From positions 1 through 56,414 of the forward strand of contig JALCNP010000016.1 of NCBI GenBank assembly GCA_022649135.1: a stretch of 56,414 bases of DNA, in the 5' to 3' direction. The notes beneath the pieces were generated by a model. The model had not been told where the DNA came from, ran no database searches, and saw nothing but the letters and a program-made list of their open reading frames with translations. This DNA is from Bifidobacterium sp. (GTDB taxonomy: Bacteria > Actinomycetota > Actinomycetes > Actinomycetales > Bifidobacteriaceae). The translations under genes were made by a program, and so were the position numbers. The number at the start of each line of letters is the position of its first letter. The stretch's first letter is position 1. This document shows positions 12,341 to 20,657 of the stretch, piece by piece.

Positions 12341-13286
12341 CAAAATGGTAGTAGATGACATCGTAGAGGGTTCCGCGACCTCCGGAAGGGTTCGTGGGAT
12401 AGACATCGTCGCCGGATACTTGTATCAGCATGACGTTGAGCTGGAGACCCGACTTCCACTGGTGGTCAGCGCCTGCGGTCGCTACCGCATGACCTGGCGT
12501 GACTCGTTCGACACGCTCAGGCCGTCCGGACGCAGGGACTACCAGCTGCTGTATGTGCATTCCGGAAGGGCCGTGTTCTACAAATATGAACATCCTTACC
12601 GTGTGGGGGCGGGAACCATGGTCCTGTACCTCCCCGGTGAGCCTCAGCGCTACGAGTACAGGGCGCAGGACAAAACCGAAGTCTACTGGGTCCATTTCGC
12701 CGGCTCCGATGCCTCCCGCGTCCTCAGCTATGCGGGATTCACCGGTGACGCTCAGACGGATCCCATGGTGCCGGGACGGCAGATGCGCCCTCGTGACGCC
12801 AACATCGTGCACACAGGGGTCCAGCCGCAGTACTCCCAGATTTTTGGGGAGATGGTGCGCGAACTGCAGGTAAGGCGGAAGGGTTTCGAGGACCTCGTCT
12901 CCCTCGACTTTCGCAGGCTGCTTGTGCAGGTGCGCCGATGCCGGTCCGAGGAGTCCCAGGATGGGGTGAAACGGGCGGCCATGGTCGTCCACCGTTCCGT
13001 GGAATACTTCCACCGTCATTTCTCGGAGCGCATCAGCATCGGAGACTACGCGCGCGGTCACAGTATGAGCGTCGGCTGGTTCATCCGCAGCTTTCGCGAC
13101 CTGACCGGGGTCTCCCCCCTGCGCTACATCACCCTTATCCGGCTGAACGAGGCGAAGATGCTGCTGGAAAGCACCGACTACCCCGTCGGGGAGATAGCGG
13201 ACATGGTCGGCTACGACAATCCCCTGTATTTCAGTCGGTTGTTCACCGCGTACTTCGGGAGGCCTCCCTCGCGCTGCCGCGGGTAG
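12336..13286 (+). CDS. AraC family transcriptional regulator
   Basis: A cytosolic activator or repressor, likely of the divergent beta-galactosidase gene. The N-terminal half (about residues 20-170) is a cupin-like sensor domain with the typical run YQLLYVHSGRA, GAGTMVLYLPGEPQRYEY and VYWVHFAG. The C-terminal 100 residues are the double helix-turn-helix: ISIGDYARGHSMSVGWFIRS, then GVSPLRYITLIRLNEAKMLL and VGYDNPLYFSRLFTAYFGRP. The length of 316 residues is normal. The start is uncertain: ATGs at 12291, 12336 and 12345 are in frame, and none has a clear ribosome site, so a leaderless start is possible. The sugar sensed cannot be read from the sequence. Confidence 0.88.
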   Translation: MHKMVVDDIVEGSATSGRVRGIDIVAGYLYQHDVELETRLPLVVSACGRYRMTWRDSFDTLRPSGRRDYQLLYVHSGRAVFYKYEHPYRVGAGTMVLYLPGEPQRYEYRAQDKTEVYWVHFAGSDASRVLSYAGFTGDAQTDPMVPGRQMRPRDANIVHTGVQPQYSQIFGEMVRELQVRRKGFEDLVSLDFRRLLVQVRRCRSEESQDGVKRAAMVVHRSVEYFHRHFSERISIGDYARGHSMSVGWFIRSFRDLTGVSPLRYITLIRLNEAKMLLESTDYPVGEIADMVGYDNPLYFSRLFTAYFGRPPSRCRG

Positions 13287-13583
13287 GGCCGGCGCGGATC
13301 GACCGGAACGTCTGCCCCGAGGCGATGCTGCGCTGCGGCTGGTAGGTGCGGCGGAAGATGGCCGCGCCGATGGAGACCGAGCGGCAGGCGGGGCGAACGG
13401 GAGCCGGTTTGCGCCTTGTCGGGCATCCTTTGTCGTTTATCTCGTGTCGGTTGGGGGCAGCCGTGACGTGCAGGAGTCGGATGATTGGTGATGCACGGCG
13501 GCATGGGAGATGGGGGGTGGCCGCTGATGGGGGGCGATATGCTTTGGGCGCGTTTGACACCGCCTACCGTTCCCCTCCCCTCG
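13287..13583. other. Gap without a recognisable gene
   Basis: About 300 bases between the convergent AraC-type regulator and the DUF2992 gene. I see no conserved reading frame, no long perfect hairpin and no tRNA-like fold. Confidence 0.4.
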
Positions 13584-14024
13584 CTAATGTCCGCGATGCT
13601 TCTGATGTCTTTTTGCAATGAGCATCTCGCGGCGGTGGCCGGCGGCCGTGATTCTCTTCTCCTTCGATCGTGTCCGACGCTGTCTCGCGCTTTCATCTCG
13701 AGCCCGTGAAAGAGCCTGCTGGGCCTTTGTGCCGATTCCCTTGTCCTCCACGGCTCTGGAGGCCTTGCGCTTCATGCGTTTGGGATTGCCCTGTCGGTTG
13801 CCGGAGACTTTTCCGACATCCGCAGCCACGGGCGCACTGAACGGGAGGGTGAAGTAATGGCTTTGAAGATAGGAAAGGACCTCGTGGTCTTTCGGCTCGG
13901 CGCCGAACACGATGCGGCAGGCCTGGTAGAGGCCCTCTGATTCCCTTTCGCATACGCACACCCACATCGATCCGTCGAAATAGACGGTGGATTGGGCCTT
14001 GGACCCGGACGGTTGCTCGGGCAT
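13584..14024 (-). CDS. YjdF-like DUF2992 protein
   Basis: The N-terminal part STVYFDGSMWVCVCERESEG and RIVFGAEPKDHEVLSYLQSH matches the DUF2992 (YjdF) pattern, in which a short beta-rich domain is followed by a very basic tail (here KRMKRKASRAVEDKGIGTKAQ and more Lys/Arg). The 146-residue length fits. Biochemical function is unknown; in Firmicutes, homologues are often controlled by an RNA that binds azaaromatic compounds. The ATG at 14024 has AGGAGG about seven bases upstream. It follows the amino-acid permease on the same strand after a 314-base gap that contains hairpins, so it is probably transcribed alone. Confidence 0.82.
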   Translation of the reverse strand: MPEQPSGSKAQSTVYFDGSMWVCVCERESEGLYQACRIVFGAEPKDHEVLSYLQSHYFTLPFSAPVAADVGKVSGNRQGNPKRMKRKASRAVEDKGIGTKAQQALSRARDESARQRRTRSKEKRITAAGHRREMLIAKRHQKHRGH

Positions 14025-14185
14025 GCTGACGCCTCCTCTGAATTGCGAGAGGAACGGACGGCCGAGGAGGCTGGATACTAACGGAAGACCGCGCCCGGAC
14101 TACCGAAACCGGGCAGTGTTTTTATCTCTCATATGGTTTCAACGGTTCACGATTAAACACCGTTACCCAAGCAATGGCAAATCGT
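14025..14185 (-). promoter_or_regulatory. Structured leader of the YjdF-like gene, riboswitch candidate
   Basis: Two stable stems lie in the probable 5' leader: AACGGT/ACCGTT (plus-strand 14141-14146 and 14159-14164) and GCCCGG/CCGGGC (14093-14098 and 14109-14114), followed by the ribosome site at 14032-14037. YjdF genes in other bacteria are preceded by the yjdF riboswitch; whether this leader matches that consensus was not tested. Confidence 0.35.
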
Positions 14186-14338
14186 CGGGCCTCGGGGCAT
14201 TCTTCGGGCGTCGGGCGCCCTGCATGATGCAAGAGCATGTGCCGCCGGGCGATCGAGGCTGTCATACGGCTGATGCCGACCAGCCATGGGATTGCAATGG
14301 ATTCCGCTGGCTGAGCAGCGTTTTCCCAGCAGGTCGAG

Positions 14339-15901
14339 TCAGCCTTTTCTGCGTTGGGTGATCTGATAGGCGACGAGCAGCAGCACCAGCCAGATCGGCC
14401 CGACGATCACGGCGACCATGTAGCTGGGGGAGAAGCACATGAGCACGATGACGCAGGCGAGGAACAGCAGCACCAGCCACGGGGTCACGTGTGCGAGCGG
14501 CAGGGCGAACCGGATGCGTGACACCGCCGAGGCTCCCGTCAGACCGGTGAGGTCGTTCGGTCCCTTTCCGTTCGCCACGGCCTTGCGAAAATGCATGTGG
14601 GTGATCATGATCATGCTCCAGTTGATGATGCCGGCGATCGTCGTGATGCTCATGAGATAGTTGAACGCGAACTGCGGCCACAGGAAGACGACCACCACCG
14701 CCAGCGCCGTGATTGCCGCCGATGTCAGCACCCCGGCGACCGGAACCGAACGCGAGTTGACAGTGCCGAGAAACGCCGGGGCGTTGCCCTGCCTTGCGAG
14801 TGAGTACAGCATGCGCGAGTTTGCATAGAGGCCTGAGTTGTATACGCTCATGACGGCCGTGAGACATACGAAATTCAGTATTCCCGCTGCCGTGTGGATG
14901 CCGACGGAGTCGAAGATCTGCACGAACGGGCTGGATTTGCCGTCGATGGTATTCCATGGGACCACGGCCATGATCACTCCAAGCGCCGCGATGTAGAACA
15001 GCAGGATTCTCCAGATGACGCCGTTGGTCGCCTTCGGGATGGTGGTGCGGGGATGGGCGGTTTCCCCGGCGGTGATGCCGATGAGTTCGGTGCCGCCGAA
15101 ACTGAACATGACCACGCACAGAGCCATGAGCAGTCCCGTCCACTGGCCCTGCCGCGTATGTGTGAGCAGTCCGTGGGGAAGGAACCCGCCGCTTTGGGTG
15201 AACCAGTTCGCGAAGGATGCCGGAACCTTGGACACGGTGGGAAGCCCTAGGGCGAGGATGACCAGGCCGCCGATGATCATTGCGCTGACCGCGGCAATTT
15301 TGATGAGAGCGAACCAGAATTCGAATTCGCCGAATTTCGCGACGCCCAGGAGATTGGCCGCGGTGATGACGACGAGGAAGAATGCGGCCGAAACCCATTG
15401 CGGTATCGCGGGAAACCAGTAGTTGACGAAGGACCCGACCACGGACAGCTCCACCATGGACACGAGGATGTAGTTGAACCAATAGTTCCATCCGGAGACG
15501 AATCCTGCGCGCTTCGACCAGTAGCGGGTGGCGTAGTAGCTGAAGGCGCCCGATTTGGGGTCCTCGACCGACATCTCGCTCAGCGCGCGCACGATCATGA
15601 AAATCGCCAGGCCCCCGATGAGGTAGGCGATGAGGATGCCTGGACCGGCAAGCTGGATGGATTCGCTTGAGCCCCAGAACAATCCGGTTCCGATGGCTCC
15701 TCCCAGAGCGATGAGCTGGATGTGCCTGTTCTTGAGCGATTTCTTCAGACCCGAGTCGGAACCGCTTCGGTCATGCGCCGCGGCCGTGTCGTTCGGTGGC
15801 TCCGATCCGGCCGGCGATCGGGAGATGTCGTCCGATGGCGATGCGTCGCGTTCCGATGGCCTGCACGATGGTTCCTCGCGCCCACTGCCTTTGTCGCTCA
15901 T
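14339..15901 (-). CDS. Amino-acid permease, APC superfamily (AAT type)
   Basis: A proton-coupled amino-acid importer of the cytoplasmic membrane, near the AroP/GabP/ProY group. After a polar, Ser/Asp-rich N-terminus of about 45 residues comes the family start LKNRHIQLIALGGAIGTGLF, with the conserved GAIGTGLF motif of helix 1, and about 12 hydrophobic segments. FSFGGTELIGITAGET is the helix 6-7 region typical of the family. The start at 15901 is chosen because the protein from there (520 residues) begins just before the conserved part; the upstream 18 residues of the open frame look non-coding. It is divergent from a second, related permease. Substrate cannot be assigned. Confidence 0.9.
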   Translation of the reverse strand: MSDKGSGREEPSCRPSERDASPSDDISRSPAGSEPPNDTAAAHDRSGSDSGLKKSLKNRHIQLIALGGAIGTGLFWGSSESIQLAGPGILIAYLIGGLAIFMIVRALSEMSVEDPKSGAFSYYATRYWSKRAGFVSGWNYWFNYILVSMVELSVVGSFVNYWFPAIPQWVSAAFFLVVITAANLLGVAKFGEFEFWFALIKIAAVSAMIIGGLVILALGLPTVSKVPASFANWFTQSGGFLPHGLLTHTRQGQWTGLLMALCVVMFSFGGTELIGITAGETAHPRTTIPKATNGVIWRILLFYIAALGVIMAVVPWNTIDGKSSPFVQIFDSVGIHTAAGILNFVCLTAVMSVYNSGLYANSRMLYSLARQGNAPAFLGTVNSRSVPVAGVLTSAAITALAVVVVFLWPQFAFNYLMSITTIAGIINWSMIMITHMHFRKAVANGKGPNDLTGLTGASAVSRIRFALPLAHVTPWLVLLFLACVIVLMCFSPSYMVAVIVGPIWLVLLLVAYQITQRRKG

Positions 15902-16073
15902 GGATTCCCATGCCCCTCTCCCGCGGAATTCGTGCCGTCGCAGCCGCGTTCGCACGCCGCTTCATTGTATGTCCTGGCCGCGATGCGGGAGAGGGCACGG
16001 TGTCGCGTCGCGGCCGTGGTCACGGTCCCGGGGACGGGGCCTGTCACGAGGGGTGGGGGTAGGCTGGACGACT

Positions 16074-17714
16074 ATGACGAGAACGAGCGAGGACATGACG
16101 AATCACATGATGGAGGATGGGACGGAATCGGCCATGCCAGGCGCGACGGATGATGCGGCGGCCCGAAAGACGGGCGGGAGCGGCAATGGCGGGACGGATG
16201 GCCCAACCGATGGCGCGCGGTCTTTCGCGGCGTCGGACGGAGGAATGCGTTCGGTGGGGTCGCTGGACAAGGGCAATGAGATGGCCCGGGGGCTGAACAA
16301 CCGCAACGTCCAGTTCATCGCCATCGGAGGCGCCATCGGAACCGGCCTGTTCCTTGGCTCCGGGCGTTCGATCAGTCTGACGGGCCCGAGCATCGTGGTC
16401 GTGTACATCGTGGTCGGCATCGTCATGTTTCTGCTGATGCGGGCGATCGGCGAGCTGATGTACTGCGATCCCAGCCAGCACACGTTCATCAACTTCATCA
16501 CGACATACCTGGGGAACGGGTGGGGCCATTTCGCCGGGTGGTCGTACTGGATCGTTCTCGTGCTCATCGGCATGACCGAGATCACCGCGGTCAGCACTTA
16601 TTTCGTGACGTTCTTCGGCATTTTCGGCTATGATCTCAACGCCTGGAAATGGCTTATCGAAATCGTCTTTCTCGCCGTTCTCGTCGTCATCAACCTCATT
16701 GCCGTGAAGGCGTTCGGAGAGGCTGAATTCTGGTTCTCGATGATCAAGATCACCCTCATCGTCGCCATGATCGTCACGGCGGTCGTCATGGTCGCCATCA
16801 ACTACCATTATCCAGCCAGCCATATCCAGGGAACCACCGGCGTCAGCCCCGCCGGACATGCCGGCGTGGACAACCTGACGGCTGGTTTCACCTTCGCCCC
16901 CAACGGCTGGCTCGCCTTCCTGATGAGCTTTCAGATGGTGTTCTTCGCCTATGAGATGATCGAATTCGTCGGCGTGACCGTTTCGGAGACGCAGAATCCC
17001 AGGAAGGTGCTTCCGAAGGCCGTGAACGAGATCATCATGAGGGTTCTGATCTTCTATGTGGGCGCTCTTGTCGCCATCATGCTCATCGTTCCCTGGCGAA
17101 GCTTCGCCTCCGGTGCCGGCGGGGTCTTCTCCTCTCCGTTCATCATGGTGTTTCGTTACGCAGGACTGAACTGGGCGTCCGCTCTCGTGTTCTTCGTGGT
17201 CATCACCGCCGCTTCGTCCTCGTTGAATTCCCTGCTCTACTCGGCGGGACGCCATCTCTATCAGATCTCCTCCCAGTCGCCTTCGCCCCACATGCGCTCG
17301 CTTGCCGTGGTGTCGAGGAACAAAGTGCCGGCGCGTGCCATCGTCGTGTCCGCCGCACTGATTCTCCTGTCTCCGATGATCAATCAGATTCCCGGGATCT
17401 CCAGTGCTTTTGTACTCTTTTCCTCGGCGTCCTCGGCGGTGATCATATTCATTTACATTCTTACGATGCTGGCGCATCGGCGCTACCGCAGGTCGTCCGA
17501 TTTTCTGCCTGACGGGTTTGTCATGCCCGCCTATCGGGTGACGAACACCCTCGCCATCGCCTTTTTCGTCTTCATCTACGCGACATTGTTCCTGGCGGAC
17601 GACACCCGTGGCCCTGCGATTGCGGGATTGGTGTGGCTGGCCTGCTTCGGGGGGTATTGCCTGTTGCGCGAGCACTGGCGCAGCAGGGATTTGAAGGAAG
17701 CTTTGGAAAGGTAG
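16074..17714 (+). CDS. Amino-acid permease, APC superfamily (CycA-like)
   Basis: A second amino-acid permease, 546 residues, with a long polar N-terminus (about 75 residues, rich in Gly, Asp and Met) before LNNRNVQFIAIGGAIGTGLF. The stretch MYCDPSQHTFINFITTYLG and MVFFAYEMIEFVGVTVSET resemble the D-alanine/D-serine/glycine transporter group. About 12 membrane segments are visible. ATG 16074 is the first start after the intergenic region; ATG 16095 is possible. The coding frame is open far upstream to 15630, but that part overlaps the divergent permease and is not credible as protein. It is followed by a short hairpin and the first copy of a 50-bp repeat. Confidence 0.88.
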   Translation: MTRTSEDMTNHMMEDGTESAMPGATDDAAARKTGGSGNGGTDGPTDGARSFAASDGGMRSVGSLDKGNEMARGLNNRNVQFIAIGGAIGTGLFLGSGRSISLTGPSIVVVYIVVGIVMFLLMRAIGELMYCDPSQHTFINFITTYLGNGWGHFAGWSYWIVLVLIGMTEITAVSTYFVTFFGIFGYDLNAWKWLIEIVFLAVLVVINLIAVKAFGEAEFWFSMIKITLIVAMIVTAVVMVAINYHYPASHIQGTTGVSPAGHAGVDNLTAGFTFAPNGWLAFLMSFQMVFFAYEMIEFVGVTVSETQNPRKVLPKAVNEIIMRVLIFYVGALVAIMLIVPWRSFASGAGGVFSSPFIMVFRYAGLNWASALVFFVVITAASSSLNSLLYSAGRHLYQISSQSPSPHMRSLAVVSRNKVPARAIVVSAALILLSPMINQIPGISSAFVLFSSASSAVIIFIYILTMLAHRRYRRSSDFLPDGFVMPAYRVTNTLAIAFFVFIYATLFLADDTRGPAIAGLVWLACFGGYCLLREHWRSRDLKEALER

Positions 17715-17720
17715 ACGTCG

Positions 17721-17748
17721 TCGGCCCCGGCTCGCTCCGTGGGGGCGA
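17721..17748 (+). terminator. Weak terminator-like hairpin after permease gene
   Basis: TCGGCCCC (17721-17728) pairs with GGGGGCGA (17741-17748) at seven of eight positions, six bases after the permease stop codon. No U tract follows. Confidence 0.4.
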
Positions 17749-17761
17749 GTAAGCGTCGTGT

Positions 17762-17811
17762 GCTCGGACGGCGGGTTTCCTTCCCGTTTCGCCGTATTTC
17801 GTGCGCCGCGC
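17762..17811. repeat. 50-bp intergenic repeat, copy 1 (upstream of phytase)
   Basis: Fifty bases starting GCTCGGACGGCGGG are identical to 20062-20111. The element can fold into an interrupted hairpin (ACGG/CCGT outside, CGGG/CCCG inside, loop TTTCCTT at 17776-17782). The ten bases before it are also similar between copies. It lies between the permease and the phytase gene. Confidence 0.85.
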
Positions 17812-18005
17812 GTCCTCGTCGAACGAGGATTCCGGAAGTTCACCGTGCGGACATCGCCGGTCTTCCTGCGGATCACCTGGCTTTGGTAGACCTGCTGCAG
17901 ATTGTCCGCTCGGCCCCGGTCCCGTGGTTTTACCCGTATTTCTCGGATTCGTCCACCGGCCGCGTCTCCCGGCGGCGCGATCAGGGAAAGCGGAGGAGAC
18001 GAACG

Positions 18006-19850
18006 ATGCACATCACAGGTCATATCATGCGTGGCGGCGTTGCGTGGGCGACGTCCCTGCTTCTTGTCGCCGCCTCCTGCGGGACGGCGAACGCTGCGGC
18101 TCAGCAGCAGGATTACTACAGCAGCAAGCAGCCGTATGCGGCGCCGGCGGGCACTTCGTATTCGTCCGCGCCGTCGGGGTACGGCCCCCTATACACCGAA
18201 TCGATGGCGCGTCACGGTTCTCGTGGATTGTCGAGTTACAAATACGACGCCCTTCTTCTGAAAATGGCGCAGACCGCTTCCCAGGAGGGCGGATTCGTCA
18301 GCACGGCAGTACAGCAGGAGTTCATGAGCAGCCTCAGCGGCATCATAGCGGCCAATGTCGCGAACGGATACGGGATGTTGACCGGGCAGGGAGCAGACCA
18401 GCATATCGGCATCGGTGCCAGGGCCTTCCAGCGCAACGCTGCTTTGTTCGCACAGGCGGCGGCAGGAGGCGGGGTCATAGCCTTCCAGACCTCCGGAGAG
18501 CCCCGGGCGACCGAGTCCGGGGAGAACTTCGCCAAAGGGTTCGACGCCGTCTCCCATGGCCTGCTCGCCCGCAGGACGGCCACCGTGAGCGATCCCGCTG
18601 GTTCGGGTCCGGCCGTAATCTTCGACAAAACTCCGGACACCCTGTATTTCCACGAGGTGGACAATCCCGATGGCACCACGAAAACCGGTGTCGCGGCGCA
18701 GACCGCCCAGCGGTACGAAGATTTTGTCGCCAATGACGCAACCATCGCGAACGCGGAATCCTACATCGAGAATCTGCCGCAGATACAGCAGGCCTCCGAT
18801 GACGTTCTGTCCGGCATATTCACCAAGGACTTCATCTCGCGGATCGGTGGCGACGCGAACCACACGTGGTACAACACCACGGACGGTAAAAAGCACAAGG
18901 CCGGCGAGAATCGGTACCTCAACTGCGCCGCCGGATCAGACCCGGCCGCGGATCCCTCAGCCTGCGGGGAGATGAAGAAGTCCATCGCCACAAAGGTGGA
19001 CGCCGCAATGGATCTCTACAATCTGTACATCATCGCGGCGGATATGACCAATGAGAACTCCGGCTCCCACCGGTTCGACTTTCAGCGGTATTTTACCGGG
19101 CATGAGCAGGATGCCCGATGGTTCTCCTATGTCCTTGACTCCCAGGACTTCTACGAGAAGGGGCCCGGCCGAGCCGGCCAAGAGGAGACCTACTCCATAG
19201 CCAAGCCCCTTCTCGACGATTTCTTCCGCTCCATCGATCGCCGTGCCGCCGGCGGCAACGTCGTGGCCACATTCCGTTTTGCCCATGCCGAGACGATGAT
19301 GCCGTTCGCGGCGCTTCTCAAGCTCCCGGGCTCCACCCGGCAGGCTCCTGATGTGGAGGATCCGAAGGGTCCTGACGATGTGTTCTCCTACGACAACAAT
19401 CCGTGGAGAGGGTCGGAGGTGACTCCGATGGCCGCGAACGTGCAGTGGGATGTCGTTTCGCGGTCAGGTGTCGACCCGGCTACCGGGAGCGCATACACCC
19501 CGCTGGTGCGCATGTTGTACAACGAGCGTGAGATCGCGTTCAATTCCTCATGCACGGCCGTCGCTGCCGGATTCATGTGGTACAAGGAAAGCGAGTTGAA
19601 ACGCTGCCTGGAATCGGTTTCGACCGGCGAGTCACCCCGCATCGCCGTGGCCGACGACTCCTCGGCGGCGTCCTCTCCGGCATGGATCCCGGAAAGGAAC
19701 GTCGCAGGGAACGCATCCGGCGCGCTGGCGGACACGGGGATCGACATTGGCGACATGGCGGTCGTTGCGGTCGCTGCTCTGGTCGCCTCCGCCGTCGTCG
19801 GAGCGGGTCTGGCCCGGCGCCGGCGCCGGCGAGGCGGCCGTGGGCGGTGA
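18006..19850 (+). CDS. Wall-anchored histidine acid phosphatase, MINPP-like phytase
   Basis: Probably releases phosphate from phytate (inositol hexakisphosphate) at the cell surface. The 614-residue precursor has a signal peptide (MRGGVAWATSLLLVAASCGTANAAA), the catalytic histidine motif MARHGSRG (His70), and RFAHAETMMPF, where HAE (427-429) replaces the usual HD of histidine acid phosphatases; HAE is the mark of the multiple inositol polyphosphate phosphatase branch, to which known bifidobacterial phytases belong. The C-terminus has sortase-type signal LADTG (574-578), a hydrophobic stretch and an arginine-rich tail. ATG 18006 has GGAGGA eight bases upstream; the open frame reaches back to 17739 but includes repeat DNA. 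It stands alone between two copies of a 50-bp repeat. Confidence 0.9.
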   Translation: MHITGHIMRGGVAWATSLLLVAASCGTANAAAQQQDYYSSKQPYAAPAGTSYSSAPSGYGPLYTESMARHGSRGLSSYKYDALLLKMAQTASQEGGFVSTAVQQEFMSSLSGIIAANVANGYGMLTGQGADQHIGIGARAFQRNAALFAQAAAGGGVIAFQTSGEPRATESGENFAKGFDAVSHGLLARRTATVSDPAGSGPAVIFDKTPDTLYFHEVDNPDGTTKTGVAAQTAQRYEDFVANDATIANAESYIENLPQIQQASDDVLSGIFTKDFISRIGGDANHTWYNTTDGKKHKAGENRYLNCAAGSDPAADPSACGEMKKSIATKVDAAMDLYNLYIIAADMTNENSGSHRFDFQRYFTGHEQDARWFSYVLDSQDFYEKGPGRAGQEETYSIAKPLLDDFFRSIDRRAAGGNVVATFRFAHAETMMPFAALLKLPGSTRQAPDVEDPKGPDDVFSYDNNPWRGSEVTPMAANVQWDVVSRSGVDPATGSAYTPLVRMLYNEREIAFNSSCTAVAAGFMWYKESELKRCLESVSTGESPRIAVADDSSAASSPAWIPERNVAGNASGALADTGIDIGDMAVVAVAALVASAVVGAGLARRRRRRGGRGR

Positions 19851-20061
19851 CCGCAGGGTCGGGTTGTTGTGGTGGTGCACTGCACGGCTGATGCGTAACG
19901 GTGCGAGTTTCGACGCCGTGGCCGTCGCGCGTATCGAGCTGTCATCGCATGCAGCCGGACGGCGGTGTCGATGCGTTCGCGTGTGCCGATGGGCTTGAGC
20001 CGCACTGTGTCATGACGCTACCCGTCGGGGGGCGTGCGTCGCGCTCTGGCGAGCGCCGTGC

Positions 20062-20111
20062 GCTCGGACGGCGGGTTTCCTTCCCGTTTCGCCGTATTTC
20101 GTGCGCCGCGC
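20062..20111. repeat. 50-bp intergenic repeat, copy 2 (downstream of phytase)
   Basis: Identical over 50 bases to 17762-17811 and in the same orientation, about 210 bases after the phytase stop codon. The pair therefore brackets the phytase gene as direct repeats about 2.3 kb apart. Confidence 0.85.
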
Positions 20112-20164
20112 TCATGGAGGGTGAAAAATCTCTGGGAATGAACTACAATGAAGTCGAGTAGAGA

Positions 20165-20178
20165 TGTTAGCGCAAACA
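20165..20178. promoter_or_regulatory. LacI-type operator candidate upstream of GH43 gene
   Basis: TGTTAGCGCAAACA is symmetric at 12 of 14 positions around a GCGC centre, the usual form of a LacI-family operator. It lies about 460 bases upstream of the GH43 start codon and probably marks the distant promoter. No LacI-type regulator gene is in the window. Confidence 0.5.
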
Positions 20179-20227
20179 TTTTGAGTCGGTCAGTGCGACC
20201 CGGAGTGTAGACACAGGTGTGGGCTGT

Positions 20228-20283
20228 CAACGAAGATATTGCGTGTTCGGCGCGGATGCCGTACGCGAGACCTGTCTTCGTTG
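20228..20283 (+). promoter_or_regulatory. Hairpin in the long leader upstream of GH43
   Basis: CAACGAAG (20228-20235) pairs perfectly with CTTCGTTG (20276-20283), enclosing 40 bases. It falls just downstream of the operator candidate and just upstream of a ribosome-site-like GGAGAAAAGGG. Whether it acts in the RNA is not known. Confidence 0.3.
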
Positions 20284-20299
20284 GAGAAAAGGGATGACG

Positions 20300-20482
20300 A
20301 TGAAGTTATTGCAGCGTTGTGTGACTGTCGACGCGGCATGTGCCATGCAGATTTTTTCAGGCGCGTTACCGGTTCCGAACTGTGCCGCAGAAGATGATAT
20401 CGCTACCACAAGGGCTACTCGCCATTCACGGTACGCCAACGCCGGCATGGTTTTGGCGGTCGCGATCGGGAAGCACGGGTGA
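20300..20482 (+). CDS. Possible small protein in the GH43 leader
   Basis: A 60-residue frame (MKLLQRCVTVDAACAMQIFS...) starts at ATG 20300 with AAAAGGG six bases upstream. I do not recognise it. It has no clear membrane segment or motif and could be a chance frame or a leader reading frame. It lies between the LacI-type operator candidate and the GH43 gene. Confidence 0.25.
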   Translation: MKLLQRCVTVDAACAMQIFSGALPVPNCAAEDDIATTRATRHSRYANAGMVLAVAIGKHG

Positions 20483-20618
20483 TGCCTCGAGGTGGGGGTT
20501 GCGTCGGCCGTATTCGCAAACGTCGTTCGCGGGTGTGCGGTCACCTCCCGAAAGGGCGGCGCGATTCCATGAGGATGGGGCTCGCCGTATCCAGACTGAT
20601 AAGGAAACGAATATCGAC

Positions 20619-20657
20619 ATGAACAAGGACGATGTCAATGGCACGAGCAATGAATAA
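20619..20657 (+). CDS. Possible 12-residue upstream frame overlapping the GH43 start
   Basis: ATG 20619 opens the frame MNKDDVNGTSNE, which ends at TAA 20655-20657, 20 bases inside the GH43 gene in another frame. AAGGAA lies about 13 bases before it, a loose distance. If translated it would couple or regulate initiation of the GH43 gene. Confidence 0.25.
   Translation: MNKDDVNGTSNE

Noticed and set aside
15630..16073. N-terminal 148 residues of the longest frame for the second permease
   Set aside because: They overlap the divergent permease and read as Arg/Ser-rich noise; ATG 16074 begins the credible protein.
17739..18005. N-terminal extension of the phytase frame
   Set aside because: It translates the 50-bp repeat; ATG 18006 has a strong ribosome site and starts a normal signal peptide.
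16044..18023. 659-residue frame antisense to the amino-acid permease
   Set aside because: Its translation is an Asp/His/Arg-rich low-complexity protein, the mirror of a membrane-protein gene, and it crosses the 50-bp repeat.
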